Positions 27,688 to 35,576 of a stretch of 64,000 nucleotides of DNA are shown here, piece after piece. Origin of the DNA: Parahoeflea alexandrii (GTDB taxonomy: Bacteria > Pseudomonadota > Alphaproteobacteria > Rhizobiales > Rhizobiaceae); NCBI RefSeq assembly GCF_027214025.1, contig NZ_JAPWHB010000002.1, forward strand, positions 806,001 to 870,000. The letters are read 5' to 3'. Below the pieces are notes generated by a model that saw only the letters and a program-made list of their open reading frames with translations, ran no database searches and was not told where the DNA came from. Made by a program: the position numbers and the translations under genes. Numbering within the stretch: the stretch's first letter is position 1; each line of letters starts with the position of its first letter.

Positions 27688-28695
27688 ATGAAGAAGCTTC
27701 TCGCTTCCACCGTCCTCGCCGTTGGCCTTATGGGCTTTGCCGGCGCAGCATCCGCTGAAGATTGCGGACGCGTAACCATCGCCAACATGAACTGGGCATC
27801 CGCCGAAGTTCTGGCCAATATCGACCAGATCATCCTTTCCGAAGGCTATGGCTGCGAAGCCGAACTGGTCGCCGGCGACACCACGCCGACGCTCACTTCC
27901 ATGGTTGAAAAACAGGAGCCTGACGTTGCTCCCGAAGCCTGGATCAATTCGCTTCGCACCCTGCTCGATGCGGCCGTTGCAGAGGGCAAGCTGCACTATG
28001 CGTCCGAATCGCTCAGCGATGGCGGCGTCGAAGGCTGGTGGATCCCGAAATATTTCGCGGAAGCCCATCCGGAGATCAAGACGATTGATGACGCCTTGGC
28101 CAAGCCCGAGCTGTTCCCTGCCCCCGGCATGGAAAATGCCGGCAAGGGCGGCGTCTACAACTGCCCGGAAGGCTGGGGCTGCCGAATCATCACCACCAAC
28201 CTGTTCAAGGCCTATGGCGCTGCGGACAAGGGCTGGGTAACGGTCGAAACCGGTTCCGCCGCGGGCCTCGACGGCTCGATCGCCAAGGCCTATGAGAGGG
28301 AAGAACCGTGGCTCGGCTACTACTGGGCCCCCACCGCAATCCTTGGCAAGTACGAAATGGTCAAGCTTGACCATGGCGTCGAGCACAACAAGGAAGAGTG
28401 GGACCGTTGCACCTCCATCACCGACTGCCCGGATCCCAAGAAGAACGCCTGGTCCAAGTCCGAAGTCTACACGGTCGTGACCGACAGCTTCAAGAAGCGC
28501 GCCGGTCCGGCCTATGACTACCTCGCATCCCGCAGCTGGCCCAACTCCACTGTCAACGGCTTGCTGGCATGGATGGCCGACAACCAGGCGACCGGTGAAG
28601 CCGGCGCTCGTCATTTCCTCAAGGAAAACGAAGACATCTGGACCAAGTGGGTCTCCCCGGAGGCGGCCGAAAAGGTCAAGAAAGCAGTGATGTAA
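27688..28695 (+). CDS. ABC transporter substrate-binding protein, glycine betaine/choline type (ProX/OpuAC)
   Basis: A 335-residue periplasmic binding protein of the OpuAC family with a signal peptide (residues 1 to about 23, cleaved after AASA). Aromatic residues likely to form the quaternary-ammonium cage are abundant (NMNWASAEVL, EGWWIPKYFAE, WGCRI, YYWAPTAI). It probably captures glycine betaine, proline betaine or choline. It leads a binding protein-permease-ATPase operon, separated from the permease gene by a terminator-like hairpin. The context of betaine-metabolism genes supports a catabolic as well as an osmotic role. Confidence 0.9.
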   Translation: MKKLLASTVLAVGLMGFAGAASAEDCGRVTIANMNWASAEVLANIDQIILSEGYGCEAELVAGDTTPTLTSMVEKQEPDVAPEAWINSLRTLLDAAVAEGKLHYASESLSDGGVEGWWIPKYFAEAHPEIKTIDDALAKPELFPAPGMENAGKGGVYNCPEGWGCRIITTNLFKAYGAADKGWVTVETGSAAGLDGSIAKAYEREEPWLGYYWAPTAILGKYEMVKLDHGVEHNKEEWDRCTSITDCPDPKKNAWSKSEVYTVVTDSFKKRAGPAYDYLASRSWPNSTVNGLLAWMADNQATGEAGARHFLKENEDIWTKWVSPEAAEKVKKAVM

Positions 28696-28708
28696 TCCAT
28701 CGCAAACA

Positions 28709-28738
28709 ATGTGGCGGGCTCCGGTCCGCCACATTTTT
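28709..28738 (+). terminator. intrinsic terminator / attenuator between binding protein and permease genes
   Basis: ATGTGGCGG (28709-28717) and CCGCCACAT (28726-28734) form a perfect 9-bp stem with an 8-base loop followed by five T residues. Placed just after the binding-protein stop, it likely leaves the upstream mRNA more abundant than the permease-ATPase message. Confidence 0.75.
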
Positions 28739-28896
28739 ATCCAGATGATTGCGGTCGGGGAAGACAGCACCGCAACGGTCTGGAACCGCAACCGGGGGCA
28801 GCGACTAAAAGGAGCATTCATCTGGCCAAAGGCGGGTATGAATTGCTGATCGACTGATGACCGGCCAACAGAATTATCCGTATTTGGAGCGTCAAT

Positions 28897-29784
28897 ATGG
28901 ACTGGCTCATAAAATTTCCCGCCATGGATACCGAGAGACTGACAGCCTTGAAAAAGGCGATCGATCTCGGTTTTCGCGATTTCACCCGTGCTTATGGCGA
29001 TGTATTTGAAACAGCGCTCTATCCGGTGCAGTACTTCATGTATCGCGTCGAACAGCTGCTCACCACCTCGCCCTGGCCCCTGGTAATCCTGGCTTTCGCA
29101 GTGATTGCATGGCTGGCAAGCCGCAGTTGGAAAATCACCCTCGGTGTTGTCATCACGCTCTTGCTGATTGGCTATTTCGACATGTGGGAAGACACCATGA
29201 AGACCGTCGCGATGACGGTGGTGGCGACGATCATGGCGATTATTTTCGGCATACCCATCGGCATCCTGATGGGGCGCTCGGACCGGGTCCAGGCAATCCT
29301 CAATCCGATCCTCGACGTGATGCAGACCATGCCGAGTTTCGTCTATCTCATTCCGGTGGTCATGCTGCTCGGTATCGGTCGCGTCCCTGGCCTGATCGCG
29401 GTGATGGTCTACGCCATTCCACCGATCATCCGCCTGACCAATCTCGGCATAAGGCTCGTCGACAAGGATGTGCTTGAGGCAGCCGACGCCTTCGGCTCAT
29501 CCAACTGGCAACGCCTCAAGAACGTGCAGATGCCGCTGGCGCTGCCGACCATCATGGCCGGCGTCAACCAGACCATCATGATGGCGCTCGCCATGGTCGT
29601 GGTCGCCTCGATGATCGGCGTTCAGGGTCTCGGTCTGCCGGTGCTCAAAGCCATCGCCAACCAGTACTTCACGCTGGGTATTTTCAACGGCCTCGCCATT
29701 GTCGGCATTGCCATCATTTTCGACCGCACCAGCCAGGCCTATGGCAAGCGGCTGCAGAAGCACCTGGAGGTGGTACATGGCTGA
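28897..29784 (+). CDS. glycine betaine/proline-type ABC transporter permease (ProW-like)
   Basis: A 295-residue inner-membrane permease with about six to seven transmembrane helices and a BPD_transp_1 domain. The EAA-type loop EAADAFGSSNWQRLKNVQMPLALPTIMAG is visible near residue 196. The N-terminal 50 residues form an amphipathic extension (YPVQYFMYRVEQLL) common to ProW. Its stop overlaps the ATPase start by eight bases. The 157 bases before it hold no further gene. Confidence 0.92.
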   Translation: MDWLIKFPAMDTERLTALKKAIDLGFRDFTRAYGDVFETALYPVQYFMYRVEQLLTTSPWPLVILAFAVIAWLASRSWKITLGVVITLLLIGYFDMWEDTMKTVAMTVVATIMAIIFGIPIGILMGRSDRVQAILNPILDVMQTMPSFVYLIPVVMLLGIGRVPGLIAVMVYAIPPIIRLTNLGIRLVDKDVLEAADAFGSSNWQRLKNVQMPLALPTIMAGVNQTIMMALAMVVVASMIGVQGLGLPVLKAIANQYFTLGIFNGLAIVGIAIIFDRTSQAYGKRLQKHLEVVHG

Positions 29785-30829
29785 GCAAGAATCCGGCATC
29801 GGAATAAACGTCCGCAATCTCTACAAGATATTCGGCGCCAATCCGGATGCCTATATCGACGCCGTCAAGGGCGGCATGACCAAGGCCGAACTCAACGAAA
29901 AGCACAACCATGTGCTGGGCCTCAAGGACATCAATATCGATATGCCCGGCGGCGGCATCCAGGTGGTCATGGGCCTGTCCGGCTCGGGCAAGTCGACGCT
30001 GATCCGCCATATCAACCGGCTGATCGACCCGACCGCGGGCGAAGTCATCGTCGGCGACGAGGATGTGGTCAAGATGAACGAGGCGCAACTGCGCGAGTTC
30101 CGCCGCCACAAGACCGCGATGGTGTTTCAGAAGTTTGCGCTTCTGCCGCACCGCACGGTGCTTGAAAACACCGTCTACGGCCTGGAAATCCAGGGCGTCC
30201 CCCGCGAAGAGCAGGAAAAGCAGGCACGCGGCTGGATTTCCCGCGTCGGGCTCGACGGCTTCGAGGACAATTATCCCAACCAGCTTTCGGGCGGCATGCA
30301 GCAGCGTGTCGGCCTCGCCCGCGCCCTGACCAACGACGCGCCGATCCTGCTGATGGACGAAGCCTTCTCGGCGCTCGATCCGCTGATCCGCATGGACATG
30401 CAGACGGTCCTGCTCGATCTGCAGAAGGAAATCCGCAAGACCATCGTCTTCATCACCCACGATCTCGACGAGGCGCTGCGGCTCGGAGACCGCATCGCCA
30501 TCCTGCGCGATGGCGAGGTGGTCCAGCAGGGCACCAAGCAGGAAATCGTGCTGCGTCCGGCGGACGAGTACATTTCGAGCTTCGTGCGCGAGGTCAACCG
30601 CGGCCGGGTCATTTCGGTCGACATGGTGATGACACCGCTTTCCGGCGAACCCCAGGGCATGCCGGTGAAGCTGGGCACCGTGCTTGAAGTTGCAGCCAAG
30701 AAAATGACCGACAGCAATGTCCCCATGGCGCATGTCACGGATGCGGACGGCAAGCCGGTCGGTGCGCTGGGCATTAATGAGGTCATCTCGGCAATGGTGA
30801 CGCCGGTCGATCACGAGACTGCCGCCTGA
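29777..30829 (+). CDS. glycine betaine/proline-type ABC transporter ATPase (ProV-like)
   Basis: A 350-residue ATPase. Walker A GLSGSGKSTLIRHINRL, signature LSGGMQQRVGLARAL and Walker B ILLMDEAFSALDPL are present, followed by a C-terminal CBS-like region (about residues 285-340) typical of ProV/OpuAA. ATG at 29777 overlaps the permease end; an upstream in-frame start lies within the permease. It energises uptake of betaines. A strong terminator follows at 30887. Confidence 0.94.
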   Translation: MAEQESGIGINVRNLYKIFGANPDAYIDAVKGGMTKAELNEKHNHVLGLKDINIDMPGGGIQVVMGLSGSGKSTLIRHINRLIDPTAGEVIVGDEDVVKMNEAQLREFRRHKTAMVFQKFALLPHRTVLENTVYGLEIQGVPREEQEKQARGWISRVGLDGFEDNYPNQLSGGMQQRVGLARALTNDAPILLMDEAFSALDPLIRMDMQTVLLDLQKEIRKTIVFITHDLDEALRLGDRIAILRDGEVVQQGTKQEIVLRPADEYISSFVREVNRGRVISVDMVMTPLSGEPQGMPVKLGTVLEVAAKKMTDSNVPMAHVTDADGKPVGALGINEVISAMVTPVDHETAA

Positions 30830-30886
30830 TCTCCGTCTGCCGGGACCAGGGGTCCGGCAAAACGCAGGTTTCAGCCAATGGCCACA

Positions 30887-30921
30887 CCCCGCCGGCGACG
30901 CGATTGCCGGCGGGGTTTTTT
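30887..30921 (+). terminator. intrinsic terminator after the ABC transporter operon
   Basis: CCCCGCCGGC (30887-30896) pairs perfectly with GCCGGCGGGG (30906-30915), followed by TTTTTT (30916-30921). It ends the transporter transcript and separates it from the homocysteine methyltransferase gene. Confidence 0.92.
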
Positions 30922-30950
30922 CATCCGCAACCGTCACATCTATTGCAATG

Positions 30951-30970
30951 ACATAAAGATATCTTTATAC
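30951..30970. promoter_or_regulatory. palindrome upstream of the homocysteine methyltransferase gene
   Basis: ACATAAAGATATCTTTATAC contains the perfect 16-bp palindrome ATAAAGATATCTTTAT (30953-30968). A close match lies before the pterin-binding methyltransferase gene at 42865-42884. The AT-rich inverted repeat resembles operators of ArsR-family repressors, such as SahR-type regulators of the methionine cycle; the identity of the regulator is inference. Confidence 0.6.
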
Positions 30971-30996
30971 GGTGAACAAACCTACAGGAGATCTGA

Positions 30997-32007
30997 ATGT
31001 CCGCATCCAATCCGCTCGCCGACCTGCTGGCCGAAAAAGGCATCCTGCTCGCCGATGGCGCAACGGGCACAAACTTGTTCGCCATGGGACTGGAATCCGG
31101 CGAGGCTCCCGAGCTCTGGCTGGAATCCGCACCCGAGAAGATCACCAAGCTACACCAGGATTTCGTCGACGCGGGGTCGGACATCATCCTGACCAACAGT
31201 TTTGGCGGAACCCGCAACCGGCTCAAGCTGCACCAGGCCGATGACCGGGTGTTCGCGCTCAACAAGAAGGCCGCCGAGATCGCCCGCGCCGTCGCCGACA
31301 AGGCGCCCCGCAAGGTGATCGTGGCCGGCTCTGTCGGCCCGACCGGCGACCTGCTGGTTCCGCTTGGCGCCATGACCTACGACTCCGCGGTCGAATCCTT
31401 CGTCGAACAGATCGAGGGCCTCAAGGCCGGCGGCATCGATATTGTCTGGATCGAGACCATGTCAGCCCGCGACGAGATCCGGGCCGCGGCCGAAGCCGCC
31501 GTGCGCTGCGGCCTTCCTTACGTCTACACCGGCTCTTTCGACACAGCCGGCAAGACCATGATGGGCGTGCATCCGCGTGACATTCATTCCATCGCCAGCG
31601 ATATCGGCGAAGGCCCTGTCGCGGTTGGCGCCAATTGCGGCGTCGGAGCATCGGATATCCTGTCGTCCCTGCTCGACATGACATCTGCAGATCCGAAAGC
31701 CATCGTCGTGGTCAAGGGCAATTGCGGCATCCCGGAATTCAGGGGCACCGAGATTCACTACTCCGGCAACCCGCCACTGATGGCCGATTACGCCCGCCTC
31801 GCCATCGACGCCGGCGCCCGTATCATCGGCGGTTGCTGCGGCACCTCGTGCGACCACCTCGCCGCCATGCGCGAGGCCGTCGACAGCCACATCAAGGCGC
31901 AGCGCCCGACCGTGGAAACCATCGTCGAGCGTATCGGCCCGATGCGCAACACGGTGGCCACCGACAATCCCGCCCCCACCCGCGAGCGCCGCGGCCGACG
32001 CGGCTGA
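30997..32007 (+). CDS. betaine-homocysteine S-methyltransferase-like protein
   Basis: A 336-residue homocysteine S-methyltransferase family protein. The N-terminal GILLADGATGTNLFAMGLESG and the zinc ligands in GANCGVG (near residue 213) and GGCCGTSCDH (near 279-280) are present. It transfers a methyl group from a donor to homocysteine; in rhizobia, relatives use glycine betaine and yield dimethylglycine. The gene lies right after a betaine-type ABC transporter and before corrinoid methyltransferases. The C-terminus ends in an Arg/Gly-rich tail (TRERRGRRG), shared with other proteins of the cluster. Confidence 0.85.
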   Translation: MSASNPLADLLAEKGILLADGATGTNLFAMGLESGEAPELWLESAPEKITKLHQDFVDAGSDIILTNSFGGTRNRLKLHQADDRVFALNKKAAEIARAVADKAPRKVIVAGSVGPTGDLLVPLGAMTYDSAVESFVEQIEGLKAGGIDIVWIETMSARDEIRAAAEAAVRCGLPYVYTGSFDTAGKTMMGVHPRDIHSIASDIGEGPVAVGANCGVGASDILSSLLDMTSADPKAIVVVKGNCGIPEFRGTEIHYSGNPPLMADYARLAIDAGARIIGGCCGTSCDHLAAMREAVDSHIKAQRPTVETIVERIGPMRNTVATDNPAPTRERRGRRG

Positions 32008-32086
32008 AGCGGTGTTCCTGTTCTGAAAAGCCGACAGGCCGGGACTCGCGCTCCGGCCTGTCGCTGTTTGGAACCGTGTGGTTGCG

Positions 32087-34114
32087 CTACCGGTCCAGAC
32101 CGCGCGCCAGCCGCACCAGTTGCAGAAACTCCGACCTGTAGCCGAAAGGATCATCACCGCGCGCCTCGCGGGCAATCCGCTCGATCTCGTCATAGCTGAA
32201 ACCCGCGAGCTGGGCGATGTTGCGCAGTTTCTGGCCGAAGGCTGCCACCGCTATGGAAAACCGCACGTCCTGGGAAGCCGCAGCAAAGCTCTGGGCTTCC
32301 GCCTCCCGCGTCACCGGGATTTCGGTGAGCCGGCTTTCCGCTTCGCCCGGCGTCTTGGCACGGATCTTGAGGAACGCCAGCTCGTCGCCATGCTGGTCCG
32401 GGGTGGCCGGGGTCTCCGCACCATAGCGCAGGTCGCTGTTGAGCACTGCCGGGCTCCCGACCGGCGTGATCTCATAGATCGCGGTCACCGTGTGACCCGA
32501 GCCGATCTCGCCCGCATCCACCAGGTCATTGTTGAAGTCCTCACGGTTCAAGGCCCGGGTCTCGAAGCCGATCTGGCGATACTCCGCCACCATGGCCGGA
32601 TTGAACTCGAGCTGGAACTTTACATCCGACGCGATCGGGAACAGCGACGCCGAGGCTTCCTGCACCAGCGTCTTCTCGGCCTCCGCCAGGGTATCTATAT
32701 AGGCGGCAACGCCATTGCCGTTTTGCGCGATCGCCTGCATCAGCCAGTCGTTGTAATTGCCCTGCCCAAAGCCGAAGATCGACAGGAACACACCGCTCTC
32801 GCGCTTTTGTTCGATCATCGCGGTGAGCGACCGGTCGTCGCTCTGGCCGACATTGAAATCGCCATCGGTTGCGAGCATCACCCGGTTGACCCCGCCCTTG
32901 ACGAAGCCTTTCTCTGCCAGCCGGTAGGCCTCTTCCAGGCCCGCGGCGCCCGCCGTCGAGCCTCCCGGGCGCAGATTGTCCATCGCCTCGAGAACCTTGC
33001 GCTTGTCGGAAACCGGTGTCGGCTCCAGTACCGTACCCGCCTCGCCGGCGTAAGTGACGATCGACACCGTGTCGTCCGGATCAAGGGAGTCGACGAGAAG
33101 CCTGAAAGCCGATTTGAGCAAGGGCAGCTTGTCGGCGTCGTTCATCGAGCCGGAGACATCAATGAGAAACACCAGGTTGGCGGCCGGGCGCTCGGCCGGC
33201 GTGATGTCGTAGCCCTTCACCCCGATATGCAGGAGCCTGGTATCCGGATTCCATGGCGTCGGCGTCACCGTGACTGTGGCGCGAAACGGCGTTTCGGCGG
33301 ACTCCGGACCAGGATAGGCATAAGGGAAGTAATTGACCATTTCCTCCACCCGCACCGTCTCCGGCTCGGGCATCACGCCCTGCTTCAGTGCCCGGCGCAC
33401 CATCGCGTAGGACGAGGTGTCGACATCCGCCGAGAAGGTCGAAACCGGATGTTCGACTACGGACTTGACGCCGTGGCTCACGAAATTCTCGACCCGGTTG
33501 CGCTCTGGTTCAGCAAGCGGCGCGCGATAGGCCCGGTCTGCACCGGCGAACCCTTGCTGATTGACTGAGCCTGCGAGATCCTGCCGCGCGATCGCGCCCA
33601 TCGGCTGACCGATCGACTGCTTTGGCGCTGCGCCGACTGGTTGCAGGGCTTGTCTGGCGGCAGGCGATGCAGCCACCCTGGGCGACGGCGCCGCATCCGC
33701 TAGCTCCATGTCTTTCTGCCCCGAAGCAGGCGGCAATGGTGCTTCCATCGCCATCTCCGGGTCTGCGGATCGGCCCATTTCCAGCGGCGCCAGCAAATCC
33801 GGCGCAAAGCCGTGCTGGTCGCTGGCGATCTGCCAGGTCATGTAGGCTGCCGCAGGCAGGATCATCAAGGTGGCAAGCGCAGTGCCCGCCATATAGCGCT
33901 GGTTCATCAGTCCACTCCGTATCGAGGTTACGATACGGGTTAGACGTCCGACGTCGGGCGATCCTTGGGTGTTGCGTTGTTTTTGGGTGGCGCGTTGATT
34001 TTCCGGACCGGCCTTGTCAAAGGCCTGAAGCGCGCTGTCAAGCGCCTGGCGTTTGGCATCCTCAAGCGGGGGGGGCGCGCTGCGCGCCAGTCTTTTGAGA
34101 TCCTTGTCGATCAT
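32087..34114 (-). CDS. von Willebrand factor A (YfbK-like) membrane protein, partner of the ECF sigma factor
   Basis: A 675-residue protein. The N-terminal 80 residues (MIDKDLKRLARSAPPPLED) are cytosolic, then one transmembrane helix (about residues 80-100, LATLMILPAAAYMTW), a proline/alanine-rich periplasmic linker, a YfbK N-terminal domain, a VWA domain with MIDAS (VFLIDVSGSMND) and a C-terminal DUF3520-like region. ATG at 34114 overlaps the sigma factor stop by four bases and fixes the start. The cytosolic segment could act as the anti-sigma factor, but no zinc anti-sigma motif is seen. Confidence 0.82.
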   Translation of the reverse strand: MIDKDLKRLARSAPPPLEDAKRQALDSALQAFDKAGPENQRATQKQRNTQGSPDVGRLTRIVTSIRSGLMNQRYMAGTALATLMILPAAAYMTWQIASDQHGFAPDLLAPLEMGRSADPEMAMEAPLPPASGQKDMELADAAPSPRVAASPAARQALQPVGAAPKQSIGQPMGAIARQDLAGSVNQQGFAGADRAYRAPLAEPERNRVENFVSHGVKSVVEHPVSTFSADVDTSSYAMVRRALKQGVMPEPETVRVEEMVNYFPYAYPGPESAETPFRATVTVTPTPWNPDTRLLHIGVKGYDITPAERPAANLVFLIDVSGSMNDADKLPLLKSAFRLLVDSLDPDDTVSIVTYAGEAGTVLEPTPVSDKRKVLEAMDNLRPGGSTAGAAGLEEAYRLAEKGFVKGGVNRVMLATDGDFNVGQSDDRSLTAMIEQKRESGVFLSIFGFGQGNYNDWLMQAIAQNGNGVAAYIDTLAEAEKTLVQEASASLFPIASDVKFQLEFNPAMVAEYRQIGFETRALNREDFNNDLVDAGEIGSGHTVTAIYEITPVGSPAVLNSDLRYGAETPATPDQHGDELAFLKIRAKTPGEAESRLTEIPVTREAEAQSFAAASQDVRFSIAVAAFGQKLRNIAQLAGFSYDEIERIAREARGDDPFGYRSEFLQLVRLARGLDR

Positions 34115-34701
34115 TGCTCGTCTCCAGACCCGCGCAGCAGCGTTTCCAGCCGCTTCCGCGCGGTGTGCAGATGGTAGGAAACCGTCGATTCGGCGCAGCC
34201 CATTACGACGGCGGCATCGGCGTGGCTCAATTCCTCGCCGTAAACCAGCAGCACGGCATCGCGCTGCTTGTCCGGCAGGGTACGGACCGCATCCCACACA
34301 TAATCGCTGTGGCTCGGCTTGTAGCTCGCCATGTCATCCCCGAGAGCGGTGGTGTGGACCGCGAGCGCCTCAACCTTACGCATCTCGCGGGCAATGAACC
34401 TGGCATGGTCATGGGCCGCATTGATGGTGATCCGGTAGAGCCAGGTCCTGAACGCACTCTCGTTGCGCCATTTGCGGATCGCAAATCCAAGCCTGACACA
34501 GACATTCTGCGCAATGTCCTCGGCCGCGGACCTGTCGCGGCACCATTTCCAGGCCACGCCATGAATGAAGGCATAGTGGCGCTCGACAAGCATGGCGAAG
34601 GCTTCACGGTCGCCAACAGACGCCCGCTCCGCCAACGTGTCATCCGCCGGCTCTTCGTTGCTCTGGGTCTTCGGCTGCATGCAGGCACGCGTCTCCATCA
34701 T
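34111..34701 (-). CDS. ECF-type RNA polymerase sigma factor
   Basis: A 196-residue sigma-70 family factor with region 2 (residues about 25-95: AFAMLVERHYAFIHGVAWKW, then ITINAAHDHARFI) and region 4 (about 130-185: LPDKQRDAVLLVYGEELSHADAAVVMGCAESTVSYHLHTARKRL). The annotated ATG is 34701; an ATG at 34680 with a GGAG site is an alternative. It is translationally coupled to the VWA membrane protein, which suggests the pair senses an envelope signal. Confidence 0.87.
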   Translation of the reverse strand: MMETRACMQPKTQSNEEPADDTLAERASVGDREAFAMLVERHYAFIHGVAWKWCRDRSAAEDIAQNVCVRLGFAIRKWRNESAFRTWLYRITINAAHDHARFIAREMRKVEALAVHTTALGDDMASYKPSHSDYVWDAVRTLPDKQRDAVLLVYGEELSHADAAVVMGCAESTVSYHLHTARKRLETLLRGSGDEQ

Positions 34702-34752
34702 TGAAGCTTTGACGATACCGATCCGGCAATCCTTGGGTTCTGTGACACAAAT

Positions 34753-35463
34753 TTATGAATAAGCCGTCATATGGAACTGGATCTGTGCATCGTCGTAGCG
34801 ATGCCCGCGCTCGACAGGACAGGCGTCGCGCGCCAGGCAGCCGGACGTCCTGCAGCCTTTCCGGCCGGGTTCGGTCTTGAGCCAGGCGCGGCACGACAAG
34901 ACGTCGAGACCGGCGGGGCCAAACGCATTGACCGGACAGGCGGACAGGCACGGCTTGTCCGCGCAGGCGTCGCAGGGATGCGGCACGTCCGGGCCCACTG
35001 TGGTTTCTTCGATTGCCGCTATTTCCCCCTTTAGCCTCGCCAGCGCCTCCGGCCCGAACAGGATAGCACCGCGATAGCCGTGCCAAAGCCCGAAGTCCGG
35101 GTGAATAAGCATCCCAAGCGGCGAAGGCTTCAGCCCTTCGGCGGCCATCGCCCATTGCTGGAATGGCTGCCAGGGCCGGTCGGAGGGAAACACAGCCTCC
35201 CCGCCTGCAGCCTTAGCAAGCGGGGTGATCACGGTTTTCGACCAGGTGTCGAGCGGATCCGCGATCCCGGGATGCTTCTCCCACCAGGCCTCGAAAACCG
35301 GCCAGAACCCGCCGCCGGTGTGACCGACAAGGCAGATCGCCAATGCATCGCCGCCTGACGCCATGGCGACAGTCGTAATGTCGGGAAAAACCCATCCCCT
35401 CAGGCAAAGCCCGTGCCCGGCCAGCGCGGCATCAAGCGCGTCTATGCCGCCGGCACCGCTCAC
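34753..35463 (-). CDS. 4Fe-4S dicluster protein, QueG-like C-terminal region
   Basis: A 236-residue protein with two 4Fe-4S motifs near residues 163-177 (CDACADKPCLSACPV) and 190-215 (CRAWLKTEPG, then CRTSGCLARDACPV). The motif style resembles the C-terminal part of epoxyqueuosine reductase (QueG), but the cobalamin-binding N-terminal domain is not evident. It could pass electrons to a corrinoid or other enzyme. It lies between the sigma factor and the MttB-family gene, co-oriented but with a separate start. Function is unknown. Confidence 0.7.
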   Translation of the reverse strand: MSGAGGIDALDAALAGHGLCLRGWVFPDITTVAMASGGDALAICLVGHTGGGFWPVFEAWWEKHPGIADPLDTWSKTVITPLAKAAGGEAVFPSDRPWQPFQQWAMAAEGLKPSPLGMLIHPDFGLWHGYRGAILFGPEALARLKGEIAAIEETTVGPDVPHPCDACADKPCLSACPVNAFGPAGLDVLSCRAWLKTEPGRKGCRTSGCLARDACPVERGHRYDDAQIQFHMTAYS

Positions 35464-35576
35464 CGCTCCCGGCCGCCTGTGCCGCCGTCGCGGAACGCGG
35501 ATCTCCAGACCTCCTTGTGAATAAGGCCTGCCACTCTCGCCTGACCGCCTGTCTCCCTGGCTTTATCGGGCTGTGT

